DNA of 64,000 nucleotides from assembly GCA_029168955.1 (NCBI GenBank), contig JAPDOI010000949.1:1-64000 (forward strand), written 5' to 3'. Below the pieces are notes generated by a model that saw only the letters and a list, made by a program, of their open reading frames with translations, was not told the origin of the DNA and made no database searches. Below are positions 48,776 through 61,712 of this stretch, piece after piece. Source of the DNA: Aplectana chamaeleonis. Lineage: Eukaryota > Nematoda > Chromadorea > Rhabditida > Cosmocercidae. Every line of letters starts with the position of its first letter. The first letter of the stretch is position 1. Made by a program: the position numbers and the translations under genes.

Positions 48776-49802
48776 GGAGCTGTTGATACGAATTATAAAA
48801 TCTCAATACTACATACAGTCATACCCATGTACAACTGCATGTACAAACCAAAATTTTCGGGCTTTCACCCACCTGTCCGCTAGGACAGTAGAGGAGCCCA
48901 TCGAACAGAGTATCAGGCTGTTTATCAATCCCATCTATCACCTGCGAACTTGAAGTAACGAGCCAACTTTTAACAAGGGCAAACGGCGCAGCGTATATGC
49001 TGTGGGTCAACAAAGTCATTCAACATGGGCAATCAGCGGCCCTGTCCAATAGTAGTGCCCTATCAATGGGGCCGTTTCAGAAACTAAAGTGAAAGAGGAT
49101 ATCTTACAATAAGGAGTCCGGGGAATTCGTTATCGTATTATACCTCACCCTAGTTCATAATTACTAACTAGTTAGTGGTTTAAAGTCATTGTACCTGAAC
49201 CTTCGTTCTGACTTGGTTTTTTTTTCTTGAAGTTTCAACACGATTTTTTCTGATGTGGCAACGTCAGACCTACACCCTCAAACAGAAATCTGGAAAATGT
49301 CTGCATCACAAACCCAGTCTTAACTTAACCTCAACATCAGCGCCTAGGTGAAGCTTCTCGAGAATGTAGTAGAACATGGGGCGAAGAACCCTGGGAATCC
49401 CGATTCTAAAAGAACATAAATCTTTAGGGAATTTTTCTCGAACAAAACCGAGACAGGTCTTTGCAAAAACATTTGGTTACCAAAATTTATCACCGAAGCT
49501 AGTGTTTTCTAAGAAATACTTTCATGAAATTTTGTTTGTTTTTCAGAATTTGCGAACCATTTTCGCAAATTGTATACTACAGCAGTTTTTGCATTATGGA
49601 GCAGAATCTAGCTATAAAAATTTTATGTGAGGCATTATGATATATTCTCCCTTTATTGGACTCTGAGTTGGCGATAAAAACGATTTTTGAGCTCTCCTCA
49701 TGAAAATGGTGGATGGTAGTTACAAGAGTAAAATTAAGTGAGAAGTAAATTTTTTAGGAAAAACGCACAAAAACAAGTTAGGACTGTTAGTCAAAGAAGC
49801 TG
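48776..49802. other. Spacer, nothing recognised
   Basis: No coding frame, RNA gene or terminal repeat that I can support. Confidence 0.45.
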
Positions 49803-49810
49803 GTGTTCAC

Positions 49811-51362
49811 TATACTTCGGCGACTTGAAAATTATTTCGAATAATCGAGTTATCGACTAAGTCGATTTTTGAAAATTTCGAATAATCGAGTTTTCGACTA
49901 AGTCGATTTTTGAAAATTTCGAATAATCGAGTTTTCGACTAAGTCGATTTTTGAAAATTTCGAATAATCGAGTTTTCGACTAAGTCGATTTTTCAAAATT
50001 TCGAATAATCGAGTTTTCGACTAACTCGATTTTTCAAAATTTCGAATAATCGAGTAGTCGAATTGACTCGATTTTTCGAATAATCGAATGGTCATGTTTT
50101 TGACTAACTCAATTTTTCCAATTTTCAAGTCGAGATGAGTTTCTGAAGCACCCCATCTCGACTATTTTGAGCATACCACATTCTGCTGCTTCATGACATT
50201 GATTAAAAGTATATCTGGCAATGAAAAACGCCATCTTCACACAGTAAGACGGCCGGAACCGATACTCGTGTATTAATGTCGATTAGCAATATCAATCGAA
50301 GAAATTCTAAAAGCTTTAGAAAACCAAACAAATTTCACTATAGGAGATAAATACGGTACATCGAGATCATTTAATGGATGAACAATCAGAATTCATCTTT
50401 GCAGACGATAATCATGGAAAAAGCCGGAGCTGAGTGTAACAATAATAAGCCAGGGCGAGTCGTAGTCTGCCTCTAGATCATCCAAACTCATAGTGGACTC
50501 TCCGTCATCATATTCAGCCTCTTCGGCTAGACTTTAGCCGTTTTCCTCGTCTTTTTGGCCTTCATGGCCTTTTTCGTCTTCTTGCCCGATTTTTTCGACG
50601 GGGGGCGCAGCTTCTCCGTATCTGCGAAGCTGTGCTTCTGTTGCAACAATAGAAGCTGTTAGTCTTCTGGATCTCCCACCTTTTTTCTAAGAGAAAGGAG
50701 GATAGAGCCAAGCATCAAAAACAAGATTGAAAACCAAATGTTTCGGTTGCACTGCGACGTTCCGCTGGTCCCAATGCATTGAAGCCTCTTGCATGCCTTT
50801 TTTCTCGAGCAAGGTGAAATAATTGACCGTCATGTATTAATTTCCAGGCTATCGCGACCGTCTTGTTACCTCTGATGAGTTTGTCGGTATGCTCACACCT
50901 GAGGATTGAGGAATTTTGGCGTAAATGAATGCCAGCAATGAGTGAAAAAGATGGTCGTGAGCCGTACGAGAACATTCGAGAACTATGAGCAAATAACAAC
51001 TGGCGGCAAATTAGGTGCATGGTCTGCAACTGCATTTTGAAACAGTTTAACTGACGGAAAACTTCTTTGACTCGAAACAGTCGACTATCGAATTTATTCG
51101 ACTGTTCGGGTCTATCGAATAATCGAGTCCGCGACTAAGTCGATTTTTGGAAATTGCGAGTAATCGAGTTTTCGACTAAGTTGATTTTTGAAAATTTCGA
51201 ATAATCGAGTTTTCGACTAACTCGATTTTCAGGAATTTCGAATAATCGAGTTTTCGACTAATTAGGTTTTTCAAAATTTCGAATAATCGAGTAGTCGAAA
51301 GACTCGATGTCGACTGTTTCAGTCGATACCAAGACTCGATGACTCGACTCGACATAAGTATA
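49811..51362. mobile_element. hAT-like element with TATACTT ends
   Basis: Ends TATACTTCGG and, inverted, TATACTTATG; flanking octamers GTGTTCAC (49803-49810) and GTGTCCAC (51363-51370) match at 7 of 8. Subterminal tandem arrays of about 41 bp built from TCGAATAATCGAG and TCGACTAAGTCGA run at 49828-50100 and 51110-51300, in the same orientation. No transposase domain was recognised in the interior. Confidence 0.75.
50527..50655 (-). CDS. Possible lysine-rich terminal exon
   Basis: Begins after an acceptor-like GACTAACAG and reads LLLQQKHSFADTEKLRPPS, then KKSGKKTKKAMKAKKTRKTA and a stop. The basic tail resembles histone H1 or ribosomal-protein tails, but low-complexity basic runs are common. 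It sits inside the hAT-like element and might be captured cargo. No upstream exon was identified. Confidence 0.25.
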   Translation of the reverse strand, partial: LLLLQQKHSFADTEKLRPPSKKSGKKTKKAMKAKKTRKTAKV

Positions 51363-51370
51363 GTGTCCAC

Positions 51371-52559
51371 ACGCTCCTTTAATTAACGAGATTTTCATGA
51401 ATGCTTAATCATCCGTGATTTATTTTGCTCCTGAAGTCTCTTAAAGTGCCCAGCAATTACTTTAGAAGCGAAATGGAAGACGGAAAAACAGGCATTTATG
51501 GGAATCTCGATAATTGGGGGCGGGCGGACAGCAAGCAAAAATGTGTTCCTAATCGTTTTTTCTCCGACTTTTTTTTACTTTTGTAATGTCCATATCTACT
51601 TTCTCACGTAGACAGCACAAAAACCATTTTTTTTTCGCGAACCCTGCCTTTGAGTCATTTATCAATCGTCTTTCCAGAGAACATTTTTTTGCCTCTGAAA
51701 AGTTTAAAAAATTTTTTAAGATTTAAAAAAAACACATAATACAAACAAATCTGCTCGTAAAACCTAAGTTTAAATCAACAAAATCACGGATCCAATCTTG
51801 GGTTGAAATCATTTATCGGGAAAAAACTTGTGAAATGAACAGAAACTTTTCTTTTCGAAAAAAGCAGGTTGTTAAATTCTCGACATCCTATTAAACGCTT
51901 TCAATAATGTTTTCCTGAGGCGAGATGCTTTCAGTTTTGTAAAGGCGTCACAGATAGTAAGCTTGACGGTGGTGGGTGTAGGTATAATCGTTCTCTAGAC
52001 GGCGGGCGGCCGCGTCGAGTCCGGGGTTGCGCGTGTCGAGCGCGTGGGTGGCGCCGTCATGGAAAAAAACTATGGATATGGCACAGCTTTTTATTTTCCC
52101 TCGGCCAGCACTCCTTCCTCATCTCTCTTTTACCGTTCTTTCCTTTCCATCCTCTTTTCTCACATTTTTATATATCGGAAATATTTTCTAAAATTTGGGG
52201 TATTTTCGTTTATCTTACACTTTTTGGACATTTGTTCATTTCTAACTGAGTTGTGTTCCGATGAAAACAAACTTCCGATTAAAAATTTAAAAAATGAATT
52301 CGAATTTATAAAAACAGACCTAAAAAACACGTTAAAAATGCCATCAAAGTTTCCAAATTTTAAGTCCTGTGTAACCTCATAAAGCATAATAGATAAAATT
52401 ATGATTCAACAAACCAACCATGAAATCCTGCACGCCTGTTCTGATATTCTGCACACTTCATGTGAGGTCCTGCACATTTCCTGTGAACATCTGCGTACTT
52501 TCTGTGAGCTCCTTCACTTTCTGTGAGTTTTATGCAGCTCGTTTTGGACAAATTTAAAA
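51371..52559. other. Spacer, no gene recognised
   Basis: AT-rich, with TTTTTT runs and a short frame at 52044-52382 of low-complexity F/S/K composition that I do not accept as coding. Confidence 0.45.
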
Positions 52560-52798
52560 TATAAGGGGAACGTTAACACTAGTCGGTTGAAAAAAATCAC
52601 TCTACCAGAATTTTTTGAATTTACGTTGAAATTCGAGAGAATTCTGGTACAACTTGTGGTAATTTATTCGAATTCTGGCAAAATTTCTGTCAGTTCGGTA
52701 TCCAGACGTAATTCTGTGGTAAAAAGCAGCATTTACCACCTGGTAGCGGCAATTCTCCCGTAAATCAGCGGTAAAACGCCAGAAAATTTTCTGCTGAG
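52560..52798. repeat. AATTCTGG word array, CTCAGCAGAAAA end
   Basis: Words AATTCTGGTA and GGTAAAA over about 230 bp, ending in TTTTCTGCTGAG. The inverse end (CTCAGCAGAAAA) occurs at 48129, but flanking bases do not match, so the two are separate copies. Confidence 0.45.
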
Positions 52799-54870
52799 AG
52801 GCTAAGAATCACTTTCGACCTTTTGTGTTCAATAGAATATCTGAGCCTGGCTGAGATCCTCGATAAAGGTCCGGGTTCTGAAGTTGCGCCCCCTAAAATA
52901 ATGACACAAAGTAGGCGTGACAGGAATCTGACCGCTCTTTGGGGATTTTTTAAACAGCTTTTTCTACAAAAATGAATGACTTTGGTGGGGCTTCCCGCTA
53001 TAGTAGTTTTACATATACGTTTGTCTACCTTCATTGTAGCAATAAGAATCGAGGCAGGGTTTTTGCACGTAAAATGTGAAAAGTCTTCAGTGAGCTGTCG
53101 ATTTCGTTTATCACCAGCAGTGGAGCGGTGAAGTACTACTCGTGAGAAGGAGGTTTCAACGAAAAAGCGACCGCTCCCTGTTGTTGCGGAAGTCGAAAAC
53201 AGGAGCTTACTTGAAATGAACCAGAGCCTACAGCTTGTGCTTCAGCAAGAAGTCTGGGCGGAGACAGGTGGAGGTGGCCACTGGCAGCGGCACTGCGCGT
53301 TAAAGGCAGATTCTGAGTGATTTTTCCTAATCTCGATGAGGAATTTTCTTTTATTTTTTGAATTCGATCGCGGGGTATTCGCGCCGGTAAGCAATTGAGG
53401 TTAAAAAAATCTGAAACGCCGGCGGTGACAATCTGTAGACTGATATCTTATCAGCCTTGAACACGCCAGCTTTCAGCTACACCTGGTACATTCTGGACTC
53501 CTTTCTGTGAACAGGCTGCACAGTGTTTCGAAGAGGCAGCTACATACATGTACTGGGAAATTTTTGAAACTGCCTTGGCAAAATTTTCAGAAGCGAGGAT
53601 GCGGCCTCAGCGTTTTGTTGTAGTTTGAATAATAAACCATTGGTTATCGATTGAGAGCTGCAAGCAATGAGCAGCGACGAAACGCGCGAATGAGACAACC
53701 CGTAATTTTTGGTCTCTTCCGTTACCGTTTCCAAAGTTCCGTTTCCGGCGTTTTTTCGCCTTTTTTCTTCCGTTTCCGTTACCCTAGAAAAGTGTTCCGC
53801 AGAGCCTTGCTATCAATGCTGTGTCTCATACTTGCAACTATCGAAATACAATTTGTATAAACCCCCTATAAACCCTCGGCATAGGTAAAGGAAGCCCTAC
53901 TTAGTGCGGCACACTCCTCTCTAGGGGACTGTCAATATCTAGATACTTCGTTTACTCTATTTCTATTAGACGAAGAGGCGTTCAATTTGAAAACGATTTG
54001 AATTGTTCAGATTCACGCTCAATCCGCTTATATTTGCCAGGGAGGAGAAAGAAGCTAGAAGGCAGTCATTGGCTCAATTGAAATTGAGTTACTACCCAAA
54101 GCACTTGAGTCGTGAGTTTTTCATTTTGCATGCTTTTAACAAGGATTCCAGTCATGACCCACTAAGAGGAAGCCTTCCTCATCGTGGGACATGGGGAATC
54201 TTCTTAAGGTCCGAAAATTGTCCTTCAAAATCACCTCCCAGGAGGGGGTCTTGCAAGGCCAACTGCCCTTCTGTATGATACGAGGCGATGGCAAATAAAA
54301 TTCTGCCGCAATTTTATGTAGCCTGTGTTAACTAGATGTATCAAGTAATGATCTACGCATTTGACCGATGTGTGCCAGCACATCGATCAAATGCGTATAT
54401 CATTAGGCAGCAGACAAGCTCGAAATAGTTGTTGAGATAACTACGCTACTTGGGTCGTATGGCCCCTAGTAGAACGCTCACGCCAATGGAAGCATCAGAA
54501 ACGAGTGAAAACTACTAAATTTGAGTCGAAAATTTTCGTCAGCCACGCCCATGAGCTTTCAACCCCGCCCCCTCAATATACGAATACGGTCACTTCGGCT
54601 CGTTTTTGAAGCTTCCATCGAGGTGAGCGTCCTAGTTCAGGCTGTAAGAGTCTATCGGATTCGCTATCCCAACCGTTTTATCGTTAATATTAGCTATTTC
54701 AACTGCTCGGGCAAAACTCGTCCAATATTATCCCATAACAAAAACAGCCGTTGTATCTGTATTTGCATGCAGTTTTCGTCGGTTTTTTTTGTTAGTTTCC
54801 CATAGTACTAGCTTCAAACCTTCGATTTATGACATAAAATTGATACCAAATTCTGAGTGTTTGCTGCCTC
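52799..54870. other. Spacer with a GTTCCGTTTCCG word patch
   Basis: Apart from the word array at 53712-53790 I see no gene, RNA or TIR pair. The 91-codon frame near 54003-54278 has no recognisable domain. Confidence 0.4.
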
Positions 54871-55399
54871 CAACCTGTGATAGTGAGTGCTCATGCACCC
54901 ACTGAAACCGCCGAGGACAATTCGTAGGATGTGTTTTATGAGGAACTCAATATGTTGCTGGCCAGGATACCTTGTCAACATGCTGTTGTCGTGGGAATTC
55001 ACGCAAATGCGAAAGTGGGACTTGATCAGGAATCCGAAGTACTCGGTAAATGCTTCTACCCAGTGCAGCAAACATCGGACAATGGCTACCGCCTTGTCGA
55101 CTTTTGTGAACGCAGTGGTCTTATTGTTGCATCGACATTTAAGAGGAATCATCGCCGCCATCAGCTTACGTGACAGGGACCAACCCAGCTATCTCCAGAA
55201 GAGCAGCGGATGCGGAAGATGACAACTTTGAAACTACAGCTCGACTATGTCCTGACGAGGAATATTCCAGTATCGGACATTCGAAGATCTAGAGCTGTGT
55301 GGGATGTCGCATTCGATTCGGATCACCGTCCTGTTCTGTTGAACTTCACTGCGAGGATCCATAAGAGGAAGCGAGGGGCTCTCCAGAGAATTGACATGA
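54871..55399 (+). pseudogene. RTE-type endonuclease fragment, second copy
   Basis: Matches the endonuclease of the minus-strand RTE at about 25260-25790. It reads GIHANAKVG where the other copy has GIDANAKVG, so the acidic residue of the GDxN-type motif is lost (codon 55000-55002), and it is frameshifted near 54960. SDHRPVLL is retained. Similarity stops after RIDMT at 55399. The next expected 1.2 kb (RT fingers and palm) is missing; about 1 kb of unrelated DNA follows before the RT resumes. Confidence 0.88.
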
Positions 55400-56309
55400 C
55401 TTGAACATGGTGTGCCCCCCCCCGCCCGCCCACCCACTCCCTCGGTAGCCACAGGGGAAGTGGGTGGGGCGAGCACACACCAAATTCAAGTTTGGTACCG
55501 TGTAGAGCGATTTATTGCTCGCTTTTAGCCGACATTGTTGTAATGGGCCTCGTGCCGGCTTGCAGGCCGAATACACAGAAAGGGAAGCGTCCACGAGCAG
55601 TCCGGCTGACCAAACGCCGGACTGCTCTCGCCGGACTGACTGTACGCGGCGCTCCAGACGTGAGTGCAGCGGCTTTCCGTCGCGCGCGGCGTACCCGTCA
55701 AACTCTCACCAGATGTCTTTTCTTCTATGTGTTCGATCAACGTGCCTCTCGGAGCTCTTGATTTCCGGGGGAAAATTAAAAGCTACTTTTTTCGTGAGCA
55801 CTGCATTCAGCTAGACTAGTCTCACTTCACTCCCGTAGCCTCACAAGGGAAACCATTCAATCGTAGTTTGAAGTGAGAGGAATAAAAATCTTGAGTTAGC
55901 TGCCCGCCCCCGGATTGACTAGGCTGGGTCACGCTGACCGCAATCCCCTTTCAGAGTAGGTAAATCCTTTGCGGGTCAATCACACTCTGCACTGCTCAAA
56001 CAAGACGCCCAACCGTTGGATCTCTAGCACTGATTTGTACGGAAACTTCGATTAGGGGTAAGGAAATCAATAGAATTTTCTCCGTCGAGGGATAGGCTGA
56101 AGCCTTTTTGAACTTGTGAGGGAATCCTATACAGATCACATACATAACAGCACTACTGGCGTTTTCTGATCACCTGAGGCTTTCGAGTAGCTTTGATATA
56201 TGGGATTTTTCCTTTCTGTAAAGGCTAGTGAAACGCCAGGCACATAATAACTGCCAGATATTGCATGGAATACCACACGACTAAATAAATGTTGGTGTGT
56301 TATAGCACA
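55400..56309. other. Unrelated insert between RTE pieces
   Basis: Starts with a GC-rich CCCCCCCCCGCCCGCCCACC stretch, then unassigned DNA. No gene recognised. Confidence 0.45.
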
Positions 56310-56410
56310 AAACAGATTTTGCCGTTTTGCCGTTTGCCGGTCATCTTTGGGGTTTGCCGTTGCCGTTGCCGTTTGCCGAAATTTCAGTTTTTTTTTGCCG
56401 CACACCCCTG
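56310..56410 (+). mobile_element. hAT-like right end, TTGCCG words
   Basis: Array of TTTGCCGTT words ending TTGCCGCACACCCCTG, the inverse of CAGGGGTGTGCGGCAA. It directly abuts RTE sequence starting ATCAGGAC, which would be the 8-bp target duplication. The left end was not found within 54.9-56.3 kb, so it was probably deleted with the missing RTE part. Confidence 0.55.
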
Positions 56411-56968
56411 ATCAGGACGCTCCCTTGTCGACCTGGAGTACGCCGACGACATTGTGTTATTCGCTGAAAACAACGCAAAACTGCAAAGGATTGTGAACCT
56501 CGTTTCGAAGTATGCCGCAGCCTATGGACTTCGTCTTCGTCCCGACAAATGCAAGCAGATAAGGGTCTCTCAGAGGCCTTCAACGGGAGTTTGTGTGGAC
56601 GGACAACGTATCGAACTGGTGGACGATTTCTGTTATTTGGGCTGTTTGCTGAAGAACGATGGTAGTTATGCAGCGGATATTCGACAACGATGTGCGAAAG
56701 CTACGTCTGCATTCAATTCTCTAACCAAGTGTTTGTGGTCTACCCCCATCGCGAAGGAAGTTAAGTTGCGCGTCTACTTATCCGCTATTCGCCCTATCAT
56801 GATGTACGGATCGGGGACGTGGGCAGCACCGAACACGCAGATGGAAAGGTTGGATTGCACGGAGAGGAAGCTGTTTAGACGTTTGCTCGGATATTTCTGG
56901 CCGCAGATGTGCCACAACGAAGATTTCTACAACAAGATTGACGCCTTACATCAACGTTTGACACGAGG
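56411..56968 (+). pseudogene. RTE-type reverse transcriptase fragment, second copy
   Basis: Opens at SGRSLVDLEYADDIVLFAE, thus spanning the junction that is broken in the copies at 18488 and 23971, and runs in one frame to about residue 176, ending where similarity stops after TRG. It keeps the codon that is TAG in the other plus-strand copy. The 3' tail is missing. Confidence 0.9.
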
Positions 56969-57626
56969 TGATCATGGAGCGTGAGGCAAGAATGAAGGAG
57001 GGATCTCATCTGGCAGAATTGGTGAGGGAAACCCTTAGTAGAACAGAAATAGCGCTCACACTCTATCACACCGCTCACACTCTATGTTGGCCGATAAAGG
57101 ACTAATTTATGAGATATTTTCACTTCCGAATGAACGGTTTTGGACACACAACGAAATACAAACAAATTTATTGTAATACAAACTAATAACAAAGCAATAA
57201 ATGGGATCACTAGATAAAACTATGAAGGAGATGGCAAGTCCACGGAGTGATGGATAGAGTTGTACCAGGAGAACTTCCCAAGAGAACGGACTAGTCACCT
57301 AAATCACGGACCTCCCAAACCACTAAGGTTCGCTACTCTACTTTCTCGCCACACAGGCAAGGTGTCTAGGAATCCCCCCAAATACACTGGGCAGGAAAAC
57401 GAAATCCACAGAGGATGAGTAAAACAAAAGAGAGTCCTTCTATTCTCACTAAAGTTTCTTTTATAGCGCCTCCTTTCGCGCTCATAATCTCTGATTGGCA
57501 AGACGGCCCGCCCCTGGACTGTCACCACGCGATCACTTGCCGTGTCTTTGCTCTATACTATCTCATGACCTAAAAGGTCCTTCTCTTGAAGGGTCTCCTG
57601 AATTCAGTGTTTTCGTTCTCCATGGG
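56969..57626. other. Spacer, no gene recognised
   Basis: No supported coding or RNA feature. Confidence 0.45.
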
Positions 57627-58160
57627 TCTACCTGACAAAGTAACTTACATTTATATTACATGTAACATACACTTATGTTACATGTAACTTAAATTTATAT
57701 TACAAAACAGTTACACTTATGTTACATGTAACTTACACTTATATTTTCACTGTGGGTGGCCGTAGCATGACGCAGACGACACGCGACGCAGAGAGCGCGT
57801 CCCGGACCACACAATACGCAAAAAAACGCTGTGCGGGGCCGTCCCTGCTGGTATGGGGTCAAGTACCTGAAACTTGGGTAACTGAACCAACAGCAACGCC
57901 AGTCGTAAGCCTGATCCCGCGAGTGCGTCGTACATCCCCCTTGGAAATTTCTTGTCGGCCGATTTAAGTTACTTGCGACTTATATTGTGCCATTTAAGTT
58001 ACATGTAACATATCGGAGGCGCACCGCACGCAGTATCCAGCCGATTTGTTACATGTAACTTAAATGACATGAGATTAGTCGCATGTAACTTACATCGGCT
58101 CAGATATGTAAATGTAAAAGTAACTTGTTTTCGGCCTTTCATGTCACAAGTAACTTGTTT
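57627..58160. repeat. Element with GTTACATGTAAC word arrays at both sides
   Basis: Arrays of TTACATGTAACTTA words at 57640-57740 and 57965-58155 bracket about 220 bp of unrelated DNA, the same layout as the hAT-like elements here. Exact ends and target duplication are unclear. The stretch 58161-58807 shows no gene. Confidence 0.55.
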
Positions 58161-58807
58161 TCATTTTCCTGAGTGGACGCTGCCTAAATACGCTAGCTGT
58201 TGATCGATATGGGCATTTTTTAGGCGTTTGCTGTTGATAATTGCTTTCTTTTTCGTTCCTCTGTGTGCACGTGATGCACATTATCCTTTTCCTTCCGAAC
58301 TTGCTCCTTTAGACTGCTTCAACAGATTTCTGAGTTTTTTCATCCATTCACTTTGAATTCCTAATCTATTCTATAACACTATACATATGTGTTTACTACC
58401 TTTGCAATGAAAAAATATATTGAATTTAGGATAACGTAAAACTAAAGAGTTCATTCAGATCGTCATTCAAAAGTTGATTTAAGTTTATCAGTACATTGTT
58501 GGAATGAAGAAGAGCTGCGGTTTAGTCAAGTAAACTTATTACCAGTGAAATTTTATTGAATGACTCCATTCCATTCATTTAAAGGGAGCACTTCCGATAT
58601 CGAATTTACTTTCGTCGTCGAAGTATGTACGCATTTTAACGCTCGGAAATTCAAGCGAAAGTCTTCCTTGAATTGTGACAACGCTTTTACAACTTGAATA
58701 TTTTTTTCCATTTCATAGTCAACGCAATCATTTTCTCGACTTTTCTGCGCTTAATAGCTAACAAACATTTTAAAAAAATTCATATTTTTTGTTGAAGCCA
58801 GTCTTCA

Positions 58808-59195
58808 AAATAAAATTCGTTTTTCTGTTTTTCCACCTATCTTGAAAACGGCCCATGCTGATTCCAATGATCTCTCTGAAATCGTACAAGACCTTTTGGG
58901 AACGGAGTTATGGTCCCTCAAAAATTGAGCTAAGGAAACATGGTGGATGAGTTGTCCGAGGCTTGTGACTTCCGTCTTCTGCAGCCGATGTATGCGAGCT
59001 GACCTGATTGAAGAGAGAAGTCGAGAATGAAGGGAAGAATGGGGCCAATGATTGGAAATCATCGCTCATCTCACGATCTCGAGCATTTCTTTGTTCACGT
59101 GGGTGGGCGTGTGTTGCGCTTTTGGGGTTTGCCTTGCACTCGAAGTGGCAACTTCGGGCTCTTTTGGAGCTTTTCCTTGCTCGTTTTCATCCTTC
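58808..59195 (-). mobile_element. Decayed TTAA MITE, family A1
   Basis: Interior matches 20490-20930 inverted (for example CCACCATGTTT, GACGGAAGT and GATCTCGAG segments), but both terminal repeats are eroded. Confidence 0.75.
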
Positions 59196-59256
59196 AGATC
59201 TATAGAAATGTAATATTTGTTTTGTTTCATTCTTCACGTAATCGTATAGTGTATTC

Positions 59257-61712
59257 TATACTTCGGACCGAATTATATTATTCTGAAATATTCGAATGAT
59301 TTTTCGAATTTCGAATCATTAAAAATTCGAAAATTTTGGTTTTCGAATAATATTCGAAATTCGAATATTTCGAAAACGGGCTCTCGAATAATATTATAAA
59401 TTTGAGTACTTCGTAAAAGCGGTTTCAAATAATAATAGAAATTCGAATATTTGAAAAACAGACTTTCGAAAACCATCCGAAATTCGAATATTTTAAAAAC
59501 AGGCTTTCAAATATTATTCTAAATTCGAATATTTTGAAGAGCATATTCGAATTTTTGAAATTCAAATGATCGAAATGCACAATCATCATTTCATTAGAAG
59601 CCCTTTTTCTGATCAATCTTTTAAAGCACACTCTATCAAAGCACCATCTTGACCTACTCACCGCACGCCCGAATCGGGGCTCTCACTCGCTTGGATCGTG
59701 TAAAATATTGCGTCACCGCACAAGGTGCTCGGTGGGATCGGCTGGCTTGAACGGCCAGCCAACGCAAACCGTTTTTCTCTCGTTTTCGCATTTATTATGT
59801 AGCTGTCAGGCAGATACATATGGACAGTAGCAGGGTTTTAGCTTCCAAACCAGAGAAACAGTTACTTGAAATACGGACGGGGGCGATTGAGCTCACTAAT
59901 CTACAATGACTACTCTAAAAACATTAGCTAGGAGTGGTCTTCGCGGCTGGAGAGGTTTGGTTGTGCTCAGGCCTTGTGAATTACGATTTGCGAATTACGA
60001 TGAATTTGGAAATTTACGAAATTACAAAATTCAGTTACGCACAGCTGTGCTCGGCGTGGCACGATCGATATTATAGGATCGCGCTACGCCGCGCCTCTCG
60101 CCGGCGGGAGTATAAACGTCGCCTAAGGTCAATGGTATACATTGTCGCTGTCATGAGCGACAGTCATGAGATTTAGCACAAATGCGGGACCAGCGTCGGA
60201 GCAATGGCACTGGCCGTCGTAGAAACAGTTGTCGCGTGTCCTTTGCAGCGACGTGTGGTGGAGGGCTGACATACTGCAAATGTGCCGATGCCTGTCGTTG
60301 CCCCTGTCGCTGTCGCTGTGGAATAGCGGTATAGAGCTTCGGAGAACCGATCGGCTCCTAACGTTAAAACATGCCTGTTGAAGTGACAGAACATTTTCAC
60401 CTGCAATTAACTGTCTGAACACGTTTGATCGATACGTATGATTAGTTTAGGGGCAGAGCGGTTTCCCGAAGCTCCATACTCGCACTCGTCGCTGTGCAAC
60501 GCACTGCGACAGCGACAGATTTGAAGGGCGGGAGGCGGTCGCTGTCGCTGTGCAGAGCGACGCGACCTCGTGTAGCAAAACTATACACTGGCCTAACGCC
60601 CTTTTTATACCTTTGCTACCGCGTCAAATGCCGCTCCTAAAGAAAATAATGAAACGCGACGGTGGCGGAGAAAAGTTCTAAGCCATTATTACCGTTACAG
60701 CGGCGTTTGCTTCGCTTTACTTTCTCGTTACCGGTGCCGATCGCGAATCGATTTCACCAGCATTCTCATATGGAAAGAAGCTAGTTGCCAACTTCCGGCT
60801 CATTTTCTAGTAATTCAAAACACTGGCTTCATTGTAGCTCAAAATCGGCATTTTCCACGGTGGCAAAACGGCAAAAGTGTGTAAGGGTTTCAAGCTCGCG
60901 TGTTCAGCCCTGCCCACCACCTGAAGTCGTGCAAGCTCGGCGGCAGCCAATTTGCCTAGGCCGCGCCGTGGCGTAGTAGTAGGTCTTGAGAGCGGCGCTA
61001 GGGTCTCGGCGCTTGGGTGCGATAAAGCACTTCCCCAGAAAGGGATAGTGGTGGTCAAGTCTCGCCTGAGGCCAAGCGTCTGGTGCTAAAAGCGCGTGAC
61101 GCGCTTGCGGAGACTATGAATACTCCAGCGGCGGCGCTATGGCGGAGCGGATTAAAATGGGCCCTAACTTTGCCGAGCAAGCAAAATCTGTACACGCGAT
61201 CACTATCATAGTAGCAGAAGATAGCACTAAAATTAATAATTATTAACCAAAATGAAATTGAAGACGGATTAATAATGGAAATCAGGCGTCAGACTATTCA
61301 TACATCCACGCCACGCCCGCGCGTGCCGTATGAATAGCGCCTAGCATTGTGGTAGGCTCTATTAACCAGTTCCGACACAATCCAACCCCAGGGACAGATT
61401 CTGCGGCCATCCTGGTTGAAAATAGTTTGAGATTAAGAGTAAGTGTAACCGATGAATATTTCTGCAAAGTGTTAGTCACAGTAAATGACATCTCAAAACT
61501 AATTTTTAAAATCGAAGCTATCATTTGTGAATTCGAAAAAATTCATCCGAAAAATCGAAAAAGTATTCGAAAATTCGAAGATTTTGATTTTCGAATATAT
61601 TCGAAAATTCAAAATTCGAAAAAGTTGATTTTCGAATATATTCGAAATTTTGAAATTCGAAAAAATAATTTTTGAATATATTCGACAATTTTTACAGTTT
61701 TGCCCAAGTATA
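59257..61712. mobile_element. hAT-like element with TATACTT ends, exact 8-bp duplication
   Basis: GTGTATTC flanks both sides (59249-59256 and 61713-61720). Ends TATACTTCGG and, inverted, TATACTTGGG. Subterminal arrays of TTCGAA/AATATTCGAA words lie at 59280-59580 and 61535-61700. The 2-kb interior has TGTCGCTGTCGC words (60130-60560) and GC-rich DNA, with no transposase recognised. Confidence 0.8.

Noticed and set aside
52044..52382. 112-residue open frame
   Set aside because: Low-complexity F, S, K and N composition in AT-rich DNA; no domain.
48129..52798. One large element between CTCAGCAG at 48129 and CTGCTGAG at 52798
   Set aside because: The flanking octamers differ and the interior holds other complete elements; two separate copies are more likely.
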